Assembly: GCF_010179735.1 (NCBI RefSeq)
Contig: NZ_JAAEEH010000002.1
Span: 1-64,000, forward strand
Length of the DNA stretch: 64,000 nucleotides
Origin: Anaerotalea alkaliphila
Lineage (GTDB): Bacteria > Bacillota > Clostridia > Lachnospirales > Vallitaleaceae
Direction of reading: 5' to 3'
The position numbers and the translations under genes were made by a program. This document shows, in pieces, positions 52,732-60,385 of the stretch. The notes beneath the pieces were generated by a model, which searched no databases, was not told the DNA's origin, and worked only from the letters and a program-made list of their open reading frames with translations. Each line of letters starts with the position of its first letter. The first letter of the stretch is position 1.

Positions 52732-53787
52732 ATGAGCGAGAGGCAAGAGGCGGTGCTGGCCCGGTTGGAAGGGTATTTCCAAGGGCGGGGCTACAGCACC
52801 ATCGAGACGGGGCTTGCGGGGATGCGGATGTACATGGTGTTCATGAAGAGCAGCCTGTACGTCTTCAACCTGACGAACCTGGACCGGGGGGAAGCCCTGG
52901 ACCAGGACCGGTTCCAGCGGTTCGAAGAGATGGTCCGCAGGCAGTTCAAGCGGGTGGACACGGACCACGTGGTCTTCCTGAACCTGCTCCTGACGGAGGA
53001 GCCGGAGCGGCTTTCGGTGTTGGAATCCATGGAACCGGACATGGAGCGGAAGACCATCTCCATCTATTGGGTGGTGGATACGGAGGCGGGGGCCTTGGTG
53101 ATCCCCAAGCGCCAGCCCCGGAACCTGCTGGGGATCGAGAAGGACCTGAAGATGCTCTTGGACACGGGGAGCGTCCCCTCCTTCCAGCTGCGGCGGGTGG
53201 ACAGTTCCATGGGCTTCACCTACGGGCTGATGTTCCTGAACCTGCTGGTCTGGTTCCTCATGGAGATGGGGGGCGGGTCCACGGATGTGGGGGTGCTCCT
53301 TCGGTTCGGGGCCATGCAGCCGGCCTTGGTGCTGGGGGAGGGGCAGGTCTGGCGGATGTTCACCGCCATGTTCCTCCACATCGGCCTGGGGCATCTGCTG
53401 TTCAACAGCTTCAGCCTGTACATCTTCGGGTCCCGGCTGGAGCGCTACCTGAAAGGCCGGGAGTTCCTGGGGGTGTACCTGGCGGCAGGGCTTGCCGGGT
53501 CCTGCTTCAGCCTGCTGGGTGCCCTGCTGTTCCGGCCGGATGTGGTTTCGGCGGGGGCCAGCGGGGCCATCTACGGCCTCATGGGCTCCATCCTGGTCCT
53601 ATCCAGGGCCGCGGGCAGGTCGGTGGAGGACTTGAGCTCCTACAGCCTGTGGATGATTTTCCTGGTGGGGATGCTCTACAGCATCCTGAACGTCCATGTG
53701 GACGCGGCGGCCCACCTGGGGGGGTTCATCGGCGGAATCCTGGCCACCTTGCCCCTGGTGCGGGCCCGGCGGCATAGAGGAGACTGA
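52732..53787 (+). CDS. Rhomboid-family intramembrane serine protease
   Basis: This 351-residue protein has a long cytoplasmic N-terminal region (about 1-165) with no known domain. A six-helix rhomboid core follows with GASGAIYG (catalytic Ser), AAAHLGGFIGG (catalytic His) and FLHIGLGHLLFNSFSLYIFG (the loop-2 His/Asn segment). It cleaves membrane proteins within or near their helices. Having its own promoter just after the pilus operon is suggestive: the anchored pilin-like proteins are candidate substrates, but the evidence is only positional. gggaggcgggagc precedes the ATG. Confidence 0.92.
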   Translation: MSERQEAVLARLEGYFQGRGYSTIETGLAGMRMYMVFMKSSLYVFNLTNLDRGEALDQDRFQRFEEMVRRQFKRVDTDHVVFLNLLLTEEPERLSVLESMEPDMERKTISIYWVVDTEAGALVIPKRQPRNLLGIEKDLKMLLDTGSVPSFQLRRVDSSMGFTYGLMFLNLLVWFLMEMGGGSTDVGVLLRFGAMQPALVLGEGQVWRMFTAMFLHIGLGHLLFNSFSLYIFGSRLERYLKGREFLGVYLAAGLAGSCFSLLGALLFRPDVVSAGASGAIYGLMGSILVLSRAAGRSVEDLSSYSLWMIFLVGMLYSILNVHVDAAAHLGGFIGGILATLPLVRARRHRGD

Positions 53788-53795
53788 TTTTCCCC

Positions 53796-53825
53796 TTGTC
53801 TTTTTCTCGGCTGTTGTGATAAAAT
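53796..53825 (+). promoter_or_regulatory. Predicted promoter of the HIT-family gene
   Basis: TTGTCT (53796-53801), an 18-bp spacer and TAAAAT (53820-53825). Confidence 0.45.
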
Positions 53826-53874
53826 GAGTCTACGATTGTTACTGTACTGTTCGAAAAGGAGATAATGGGAGTCT

Positions 53875-54291
53875 ATGATTAAACAGAATTGCTTGTTTTG
53901 CAGTATCGCCACTGGCCTGATGGAGTCGGCCACCGTGTTCGAGAATAATGACTTCAAGGTGGTTCTGGACCGTTTTCCTGCGGCGCCGGGACATACGCTG
54001 ATCATGACCAAGGAGCATGTGGACAACATCTTCGACCTGGACGCGGAGACGGCGGCCAAGATGTTCGCCCTGGCGACGGTGGTTGCCCGGTCCTTGAAGA
54101 AGGCCATGGGATGCGACGGGATGAACATCCTGCAGAACAGCGGGGCTGTGGCGGGGCAGACCGTCCATCACTTCCATCTGCACCTGATCCCCCGGTTCGA
54201 GAACGACGACCTGAGCTTCAAGTGGAAGACGAAGGCGTTCCAGGAGGATGAGCTGGAGGAGATCGCAAGGAACATCCAGTCGGAGATGTAA
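53875..54291 (+). CDS. HIT-family protein (Hint-like nucleotide hydrolase)
   Basis: This 138-residue HIT-domain protein has the catalytic triad HHFHLHLIPR (HxHxHxx). CLFC at the start matches the zinc-binding N-terminal pair often seen in Hit/Hint proteins; DRFPAAPGHTLIMTKEH is also typical. These enzymes hydrolyse AMP-lysine or AMP-phosphoramidate-type bonds. It is a lone gene with a predicted promoter. Confidence 0.93.
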   Translation: MIKQNCLFCSIATGLMESATVFENNDFKVVLDRFPAAPGHTLIMTKEHVDNIFDLDAETAAKMFALATVVARSLKKAMGCDGMNILQNSGAVAGQTVHHFHLHLIPRFENDDLSFKWKTKAFQEDELEEIARNIQSEM

Positions 54292-54366
54292 GGGGTTGTG
54301 GAGAAAAGACAAGGGCATGGTTCCGGAAGGGGCTGTGCTTTTTTTTGTGACGCAGAGTGATGCAGA

Positions 54367-54437
54367 GGGACGGTTCTTCCGCATCATTGTCGTTAGATGG
54401 CGGAGGGAAGTTGACGATGATGCGGAAGAACCGTCCC
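54367..54437. repeat. Inverted repeat with GGGACGGTTCTTCCGCATCAT arms
   Basis: Perfect 21-bp arms (54367-54387 and 54417-54437) with a 29-base loop. The GGGACGGTTCTT core resembles dispersed palindromes I recall from clostridial genomes; it may terminate the HIT gene transcript. Confidence 0.85.
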
Positions 54438-54466
54438 CCCGAATCATCGGTGTAGCGGAAAAAGCC

Positions 54467-54495
54467 TTGACCACAAGATATGGGTGTGGTACAGT
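54467..54495 (+). promoter_or_regulatory. Predicted nrdDG promoter
   Basis: TTGACC (54467-54472), a 17-bp spacer and TACAGT (54490-54495), just upstream of the riboswitch. Confidence 0.6.
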
Positions 54496-54517
54496 GTTAG
54501 ACAACAACATATTGTGT

Positions 54518-54683
54518 CCAGAGGTCTTTGCCCGTTCTGCGGGCGAGTGAAAAGGGAAGGAAGTGCGAATCTTCCACAGCCCCCGCTACTGTAATTCGGA
54601 TGAACGCCAGGTGCCACTGTTCGCGCAAGCGGATGGGAAGGCTGGCAAGTAAGAGGATGATAAGTCAGGAGACCTGCCTCTGG
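54518..54683 (+). promoter_or_regulatory. Cobalamin (B12) riboswitch
   Basis: The blocks appear in the standard order: GGGAAGGAAGTGCGAATCTTC, the B12 core CAGCCCCCGCTACTGTAA, CCAGGTGCCACTG, GGATGGGAAGGC, and AAGTCAGGAGACCTGCC at the 3' end. The P1 helix is CCAGAGG (54518-54524) with CCTCTGG (54677-54683). A Rho-independent terminator follows, so B12 is expected to switch off nrdDG. Confidence 0.94.
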
Positions 54684-54739
54684 ACGGGAATCGAGCTTCG
54701 GTGGGAAGCGGATGGTTGCGGCGCTTTGCCGCGCACAGC

Positions 54740-54766
54740 ACATCTGCCGGGGGCAGGTGTTTTTTT
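54740..54766 (+). terminator. Terminator of the B12 riboswitch expression platform
   Basis: The stem ACATCTGCC / GGCAGGTGT has a GGG loop, followed by a T-run of six or more. Confidence 0.85.
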
Positions 54767-54828
54767 CTGCCCTTTTTCCCATCCGTGTCTTGCTTTCCAA
54801 TCACAACGGATGACGACGGAGGTGCGGG

Positions 54829-56919
54829 ATGGCAACAACGGTAAGGAAAAGGAACGGTGAAATCAAGGGATTCGACAGGGAGAAGATCGCCCGGGCGATC
54901 TTCAAGGCGGCAAAGGCCTGCGGGGGAACGGATTACGGGTGCGCCCAGGAACTGGCGGAGCAGGTGGCCCTGCATGTGGAGGCGCGCCATGGGGATCCGG
55001 TGGGGATCGAGGACATCCAGGACAGTGTGGAGAAGGTGCTGATCGAGAACGGGCACGCCCGTACGGCGAAGAAGTACATCCTCTACAGGCACCAGCGGAC
55101 GGAGGCGCGGCAGAAGGATTCCCTGGTGGGGGCCACCGTCCGCCTCATGAACAACTACCTGGAGGAGTTGGATTGGCAGGTCCGGGAGAACGCCAACGGA
55201 GCCGACCGTTCCGTGATGGCCCTCTACAACTATACCCGGGAGGAGTTCGTGAAGCTGTACTGGCTGAACGAAATCTATCCGGTGGAGGTCTCCAACGCCC
55301 ATGAGAGCGGGGACCTGCACATCCACGACCTGGGCTATCTCTCCCCCTACTGTTCGGGATGGGACCTGCACCAGCTGATCCGGCAGGGCTTTCGGGGGGA
55401 ACGCCAGTCCAGCGCCCCCGCCGGCCATTTTTCCACCATCCTGGGGCAGCTGGCCAACTCCATCTTCGCAACCCAGCTGGAGAACGCCGGGGCCCAGGCC
55501 TTCTCCTCCTTCGACACCTACCTGGCCCCCTTCATCCACTACGACGGCCTCACCTATGGGGAGGTGAAGCGGCACATGAAGTCCTTCATCTTCGAGATCA
55601 ACATGCCCATGCGGGTGGGAGGGCAGGCGCCCTTCACCAACCTGACCTTCGACCTGCGGTGCCCGGGGAACCTGAGGGACACGGCGGTGGTGCTGGGGGG
55701 CAGGATGCTGGACCGGTGCTACGGGGAGTTCCAGGCGGAGATGGACATGGTGAACCGGGCCTATGTGGAATGCATGCTGGAAGGGGATGCGGAAGGCCGC
55801 CTGTTCACCTTCCCGATCCCCACCCTGAACGTGGACAAGGACTTCCCCTGGGATTCGGAAGTGGTCCGCCATTGGATGGGGCTCACCGTCAAGTTCGGGG
55901 TCCCCTACTTCGCCAACTTCATCAATTCCGACCTCTCCCCGGAGGACGCCCGGTCCATGTGCTGCAGGCTGCGGCTGGACCAGCGGGAGCTTCGGAAGCG
56001 GGGAGGCGGGCTGTTCGGCTCCAACCCCCTCACCGGCAGCATCGGGGTGGTGACCCTCAACCTGCCCCGGATCGGCTACCGGTCCAAGACCAGGGAGCAG
56101 TTCCTGGAGCGCCTGCAGGGCGCCGTGGACCTGGCGGTGGAGTCCCTGGAGCTGAAGCGGAAATGCATCGAGCGGTGGAGCGACGAGGGCCTGTATCCCT
56201 ACTGCTGCATCTACCTGCAGGAGATAAAGGAGCGGACGGGACAGTACTGGTCCAACCATTTCTCCACCATCGGCATCGTGGGGATGAACGAGGCGGTCCA
56301 GAACTTCCTGGGCAAGGACATCGGCTCCGAGCGGGGGATCGCCTTCGCCAACGAGGTCATGGACCGTCTTCGGGACCTGCTCCAGGAGGCCCAGGCGGCC
56401 ACCGGGAACATGTACAACCTGGAAGCCACCCCGGCGGAATCCACGGCCTACCGTCTGGCCCTGAAGGACAGGAAGCTGTATCCGGACATCTTCTGCCAGG
56501 GTACCAGAGAGGTGCCCTACTACACCAACTCCTCCCAGCTGCCCCCCCAATACACAGACGACATCCTCCAGGTGGTGGAGCTCCAGGACGGACTCCAGTC
56601 GAAGTACACCGGCGGGACGGTGCTCCACCTGTATACGGCGGACAAGGTGACGGACGGGCAGGTCGTCGGGAACCTGATCCGCAAGATCTTCGGCAGGCAC
56701 CAGCTGCCCTACCTTTCCTACACCCCCACCTTTTCCCATTGCAAGGCCCACGGCTACAGGAAGGGGGAGCATTACACCTGTCCCGAATGCGGCGGGGAGA
56801 CCGAGGTCTACTCCCGGGTGACGGGCTACTACCGGCCCGTGTCCAAGTACAACAGCGGGAAGCGGCTGGAGTTCGCCGACAGGATGCGGTTCGACCTGGA
56901 GAAGGCGGGGGATTGCTGA
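54829..56919 (+). CDS. nrdD: Anaerobic ribonucleoside-triphosphate reductase (class III)
   Basis: This 696-residue protein has an N-terminal ATP-cone (about residues 3-95, VRKRNGEIKGFDREKIARAI). The catalytic region includes HIHDLGYLSPYCSGWD, TNLTFDL and YYTNSSQLPP. The zinc finger is near the end (HCKAHGY ... CPEC) and the radical Gly lies in SRVTGYYRPV. It makes dNTPs from NTPs with formate or another reductant, without oxygen or B12. Its leader contains a cobalamin riboswitch with a terminator, so it should be used when B12 is scarce. ggaggtgcgg precedes the ATG. Its gene overlaps nrdG. Confidence 0.97.
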   Translation: MATTVRKRNGEIKGFDREKIARAIFKAAKACGGTDYGCAQELAEQVALHVEARHGDPVGIEDIQDSVEKVLIENGHARTAKKYILYRHQRTEARQKDSLVGATVRLMNNYLEELDWQVRENANGADRSVMALYNYTREEFVKLYWLNEIYPVEVSNAHESGDLHIHDLGYLSPYCSGWDLHQLIRQGFRGERQSSAPAGHFSTILGQLANSIFATQLENAGAQAFSSFDTYLAPFIHYDGLTYGEVKRHMKSFIFEINMPMRVGGQAPFTNLTFDLRCPGNLRDTAVVLGGRMLDRCYGEFQAEMDMVNRAYVECMLEGDAEGRLFTFPIPTLNVDKDFPWDSEVVRHWMGLTVKFGVPYFANFINSDLSPEDARSMCCRLRLDQRELRKRGGGLFGSNPLTGSIGVVTLNLPRIGYRSKTREQFLERLQGAVDLAVESLELKRKCIERWSDEGLYPYCCIYLQEIKERTGQYWSNHFSTIGIVGMNEAVQNFLGKDIGSERGIAFANEVMDRLRDLLQEAQAATGNMYNLEATPAESTAYRLALKDRKLYPDIFCQGTREVPYYTNSSQLPPQYTDDILQVVELQDGLQSKYTGGTVLHLYTADKVTDGQVVGNLIRKIFGRHQLPYLSYTPTFSHCKAHGYRKGEHYTCPECGGETEVYSRVTGYYRPVSKYNSGKRLEFADRMRFDLEKAGDC

Positions 56920-57572
56920 TGCGCATCGCCGCGTACAACCGCTGCTCCCTGGTGGACTACGAGGGGCGCATGGCGGCGGTGGTCTTCACCCGGGGATGCA
57001 ACATGTCCTGCCCCTACTGCCACAACAGGGACCTGGAAGGGATGGAGGACTCCGTCTCCGAGGAGGAGGTCCTGGGGCACCTGGCCTTGCGCAAGGGTCT
57101 GCTGGAGGGGGTGGTGGTCTCGGGAGGGGAGCCCACCCTGCAGGAAGGGCTTGTCCCCTTTTTGGAAAGGGTCAAGGCCCTGGGGTATCCGGTGAAGCTG
57201 GACACCAACGGCACCCGCCCGGACGTCCTGGAAGGACTCCTGGAAAAAGGGCTTGTGGACCACGTCGCCATGGATATCAAGACGGTGCCGGAAGGGTACG
57301 GGGAGGTTTCCGGCTGGCCCTACGGCGGAGCGGTGGAGGCTTCGGTGGCCCTTGTCCGGAAGGCCCCAAGCTACGAGTTCAGGACCACGGCCTATCCGGA
57401 GATGGGCGTGGAGGCTCTTAAGACCCTGTGCCGGAGCTTCCGGGGGGAACCCTATTACCTCCAGCAGTATCGGCCCGTGGAGGCGGAAGGCCCGACGCCC
57501 TTCGGGGAGGACCTGCTCCGGCGGCTCTCCAGGGAAGGGGGCGCCCGGCTGCGGGGGGTGGAAGTCGGCTAG
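56919..57572 (+). CDS. nrdG: Anaerobic ribonucleotide reductase activating protein
   Basis: This 217-residue radical SAM protein has FTRGCNMSCPYCHN (CxxxCxxC) and VVVSGGEPTLQ. It loads the glycyl radical on NrdD. The start ATG shares its first base with the nrdD stop codon (TGATG), so translation is coupled. It matches the longer NrdG/PflA-like subfamily found in Clostridia, with VKLDTNGTRPD and VAMDIKTVPEGY motifs. Confidence 0.95.
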   Translation: MRIAAYNRCSLVDYEGRMAAVVFTRGCNMSCPYCHNRDLEGMEDSVSEEEVLGHLALRKGLLEGVVVSGGEPTLQEGLVPFLERVKALGYPVKLDTNGTRPDVLEGLLEKGLVDHVAMDIKTVPEGYGEVSGWPYGGAVEASVALVRKAPSYEFRTTAYPEMGVEALKTLCRSFRGEPYYLQQYRPVEAEGPTPFGEDLLRRLSREGGARLRGVEVG

Positions 57573-57610
57573 ACCAGCGGACGGAGGCGCGGATGACCCT
57601 TCATAAAAAC

Positions 57611-57643
57611 AAAGGAGTACGGCCTTAGCGGCTGTACTCCTTT
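57611..57643. terminator. Hairpin after nrdG that overlaps the end of murG
   Basis: AAAGGAGTAC (57611-57620) pairs with GTACTCCTTT (57634-57643), and an inner GCC/GGC pair closes the loop. The right arm is part of the last murG codons. Confidence 0.75.
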
Positions 57644-58689
57644 ATTGTCTCCAGGACCTTTTCTGTCCCGTCCGTGTGGGGGGCGCCCTCCATGGCCCGG
57701 ATGCAGGCGTCCCTGTCCGTCCACAGCTGCCGGATGGCCTCCAGCAGGGTCTCCTGGGTGAGTTCCTCTTCCTGGAGAAGGTGGGCGTAGCCGTCCCGTT
57801 GGAAGGCCCGGGCGTTTAGGATCTGGTCCCCCCGGCTGGCCCCGGCGGAAAGGGGCACCAGGAGGGCGGGCTTCTTCAGGGCCAGGAATTCGGAGATGGC
57901 GTTGGAGCCCGCCCGGGAGAGGACCAGGTCGGCCATGGCCAGCAGGTCCGGCAGCTCCTTGCCGATGAACTCGTACTGCCGGTAGCCCGGGGTGCCTTCC
58001 AGTTTGTCGTCCAGGTTCCCTTTCCCGCAGAGGTGGAGGACGTGGAACTCCTCCAGGAGGGTCGGGAGCAGGGCCCTAAGGACCTGGTTGACCTTCACGG
58101 AGCCGATGCTCCCGCCCATCATCAGCAGGACCGGCCGCCGGGCGGTGAGGCCGGTGAATTCCCGACCCCGCCCCGCGTCCCCCTGGTAGAGGGATTTGCG
58201 GATGGGGCTTCCGGTGTGGACCCCTTTTGTCTTGGGGAGGTGCTCCAGGGTCTGGGGGAAGGTGGTGCAGACCGCCTTGGCGAAGGGCTGGCTCAGGCGG
58301 TTGGCCAGTCCCGGGGTCATGTCCGACTCGTGGACCACCACGGGGATCCGGCGGAGCCAGGCACCCAAGACCACCGGGACCGCCACGAAGCCTCCCTTGG
58401 AGAAGACCACCGCGGGCCTGATCCTGCCCAGGACCTTCCAGGCCTGGACGCAGCCCAGGAGCACCTTGAAGGGGTCGGTCAGGTTCTTCAGGTCCTTGTA
58501 GCGCCGGAGCTTGCCTGAGGAGATGGGATGGTAGGGGAGATGCTGCTGCCGGACCAGCTCCTTCTCGATGCCGTTCCTGGAGCCGATGTAGTGGATCTCG
58601 TAGCCGGCCTCTGCGAGGCCCTCCAGCAGGGCGAAGTTGGGGGTGACGTGGCCTGCGGTGCCGCCGCCGGTGAGCACGATTTTCTTCAT
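57625..58689 (-). CDS. murG: MurG-like UDP-GlcNAc:lipid I N-acetylglucosaminyltransferase
   Basis: This 354-residue GT28 transferase has the N-terminal VLTGGGTAGHVTPNFAL (MurG G-loop), VFSKGGFVAVPVV, VHESDMTPGLANRL, LLMMGGSIGSVKVN, FIGKELPDLLAMADLVLSRAGSNAISEFLAL and the nucleotide-binding end of the family. It adds GlcNAc to lipid I to make lipid II. It lies alone instead of in the usual dcw division cluster, so it may be a second copy or the only copy. ATG 58689 follows aggaggacatcc. The gene's last codons form the terminator hairpin. Confidence 0.93.
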   Translation of the reverse strand: MKKIVLTGGGTAGHVTPNFALLEGLAEAGYEIHYIGSRNGIEKELVRQQHLPYHPISSGKLRRYKDLKNLTDPFKVLLGCVQAWKVLGRIRPAVVFSKGGFVAVPVVLGAWLRRIPVVVHESDMTPGLANRLSQPFAKAVCTTFPQTLEHLPKTKGVHTGSPIRKSLYQGDAGRGREFTGLTARRPVLLMMGGSIGSVKVNQVLRALLPTLLEEFHVLHLCGKGNLDDKLEGTPGYRQYEFIGKELPDLLAMADLVLSRAGSNAISEFLALKKPALLVPLSAGASRGDQILNARAFQRDGYAHLLQEEELTQETLLEAIRQLWTDRDACIRAMEGAPHTDGTEKVLETIKEYSR

Positions 58690-58758
58690 GGATGTCCTCC
58701 TTGGGATTTCTTCTAGCACCATTATGGGACCCCCGGGGGAAAAATTCAAGGCCTTTTC

Positions 58759-58788
58759 GCAACCCAGGGTGTCGGCGGGCATGGATTG
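58759..58788 (+). promoter_or_regulatory. Conserved 30-bp element upstream of the SLH gene promoter (copy 2)
   Basis: It is identical at 28 of 30 positions to the element at 42021-42050 and lies at a nearly equal distance from a -10-like box. It is in the divergent gap between murG and the SLH-domain gene. Confidence 0.65.
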
Positions 58789-58815
58789 TTTCGGTATGCC
58801 CGGTTGGGGTACAAT
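58786..58815 (+). promoter_or_regulatory. Predicted promoter of the SLH-domain gene
   Basis: TTGTTT (58786-58791), an 18-bp spacer and TACAAT (58810-58815). Confidence 0.5.
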
Positions 58816-58861
58816 CCAGGAAAGGCATGGCGCAAGAAGGCCATGGAGAAGGAGGCGTCGG

Positions 58862-60013
58862 ATGGGATTGAAAAAAGGGTTGGTGCTGGGAGTGTTGTGC
58901 ATGGGGTTCTTCCTGGTCCTGCGGCTGGGTGTCAGCGGAAGGGCAGGGTTCACGGATGTGGGGGAGGGGGACTGGTTCCATGGGACGGTCCTCTCCCTGG
59001 CCACGGACGGGAGGCGGATCGTCCAGGGATATCCGGACGGGAGCTTCCGCCCCCAGGGGCAGCTTTCGGCGGACCAGTTCGTGGCCCTGACGGTCCGTGC
59101 CCTGGGGAATTCCCCGGAGAATGGGACGGGCTACTGGGCCCAGCCGGCCATCGACAAGGCGCTGGAGCTGGGGCTTCTGCTTCCCGGAGAGATAGGGGAC
59201 TATCGGGCGCCCATCGACCGGCAGAAGATGGCCCGGATCCTGGTCCGGGCACTGGAGCTTTCGGAAGGGACGGGGGAACTCCCGGACTTTGGGGTGCTGG
59301 AGCGGTGCCTGGTGGACAGCCGGAACCTGGAGCCGGCTACCAGGGAGGCGGTGCTTGCGGCCTACGGGGCGGGCATCCTGGGGGGCTATCCGGACCACAC
59401 CTTCCGGCCGGCGGGGATCCTGACCCGGGCGGAGGCCTGCACGGTGGTGGAGCGGTTGCTGTCCCCGGACAAGAGGCTGGTGCTGGAGCCGGAGCGGATC
59501 CGGGAGGAGATCCGGGCGGCCATGGGGGCGCAGCTGTACGGCGGGGCGGAGTGGGTGGACCCGGTGGAGCAGGAGGTAAGGGAGCGGATTCGGGTGGATA
59601 TGGGGTTGCTGGAGAGTGGGATGAAGTACACACCGAATGAAATCAGCTATTCTGAAGGCAGCTTCTTTTTTAATCTAAGCAGTGACAATGCATATGGAGA
59701 AATATTGTACAATAGAAATGGTCCTTTGGCAGGCCACGTAGAAGACTTCAAACGGTTGTTGCAACGCAGGTTGCCAGAACAAGAAGTCATTAAGGTCATG
59801 ACCTATCTTCGGCAGAAAGAGAATTATCAAGACTTGCTTCCTGAAGAGGACAAGGTATTCTATTTGGATCAGGGGCGGTATTTGGTAAGATTGACTATGG
59901 TTGTCCATTTCAAAGAAAATCCCACACTAAAAGGATCACCATTAGTAGGTTTTTCTATCTTGTTCAGGGATAAAGAGTTTATTGAAAAATATGAACGGTA
60001 TGTAGTGGAATAG
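58862..60013 (+). CDS. S-layer homology (SLH) domain surface protein
   Basis: This 383-residue exported protein has a signal peptide (KKGLVLGVLCMGFFLVLRLGVSGR). Three SLH repeats follow, beginning about residue 28 (AGFTDVGEGDWFHGTV, GYPDGSFRPQGQLSADQF), about residue 95 (YWAQPAIDKALELGL) and about 155 (AAYGAGILGGYPDHTFRPAGILTRAEA). They anchor the protein to secondary cell-wall polymers. The C-terminal part (about 256-383) is not recognised and is encoded by AT-rich DNA unlike the rest. ATG 58862 follows ggagg at proper spacing. It is co-transcribed with the large protein gene 12 bases downstream. Confidence 0.88.
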   Translation: MGLKKGLVLGVLCMGFFLVLRLGVSGRAGFTDVGEGDWFHGTVLSLATDGRRIVQGYPDGSFRPQGQLSADQFVALTVRALGNSPENGTGYWAQPAIDKALELGLLLPGEIGDYRAPIDRQKMARILVRALELSEGTGELPDFGVLERCLVDSRNLEPATREAVLAAYGAGILGGYPDHTFRPAGILTRAEACTVVERLLSPDKRLVLEPERIREEIRAAMGAQLYGGAEWVDPVEQEVRERIRVDMGLLESGMKYTPNEISYSEGSFFFNLSSDNAYGEILYNRNGPLAGHVEDFKRLLQRRLPEQEVIKVMTYLRQKENYQDLLPEEDKVFYLDQGRYLVRLTMVVHFKENPTLKGSPLVGFSILFRDKEFIEKYERYVVE

Positions 60014-60385
60014 GGAGGAAATACTATGGGGATAAGGGGAGCGCGTTGGATATTTAGCATGTGTATGGGAGCAGTTTTTCTCTTCGGAATACATCCAATA
60101 GAGTCTATGGAGGTGCCTCAAGAGATGCAAGAAGCCATAGATGAGTTGAATGACCGGTTCTGGCATAGTGATGTCATCAATCAGATTAGTTTTAATGTTG
60201 ACACTTGGAATGTCTATTCGATGATATGTATTGGTGAACCATTTGGTACATTTAAATCAGGCGAATACAGATATTTGGGCTATACGCCTAATGGAGACAA
60301 TGTTAATAATCCGAATTATTTGGATGATGATCCAGCCAGTACCTTAATAAATAACTGGAACTGGAAGTTAAACGCAAATCCAATT
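59625..60385 (+). other. AT-rich patch across the SLH/large-protein junction
   Basis: Base composition and codon choice change abruptly at about 59625 and back at about 60385. The patch covers the last 127 codons of the SLH gene, the 12-base gap and the first 120 codons of the next gene, with no frame disruption. It suggests import or exchange of this segment as one cassette. Confidence 0.7.

Larger units (their letters stand above)
54292..54828. other. HIT-nrdD intergenic region
   Basis: The 537-base gap holds an inverted repeat, a promoter and the cobalamin riboswitch with terminator, all listed separately. No protein gene is visible. Confidence 0.9.

Noticed and set aside
59625-60385. Prophage or insertion-sequence remnant
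   Set aside because: No transposase, integrase or terminal repeats are visible, and both reading frames pass through intact.
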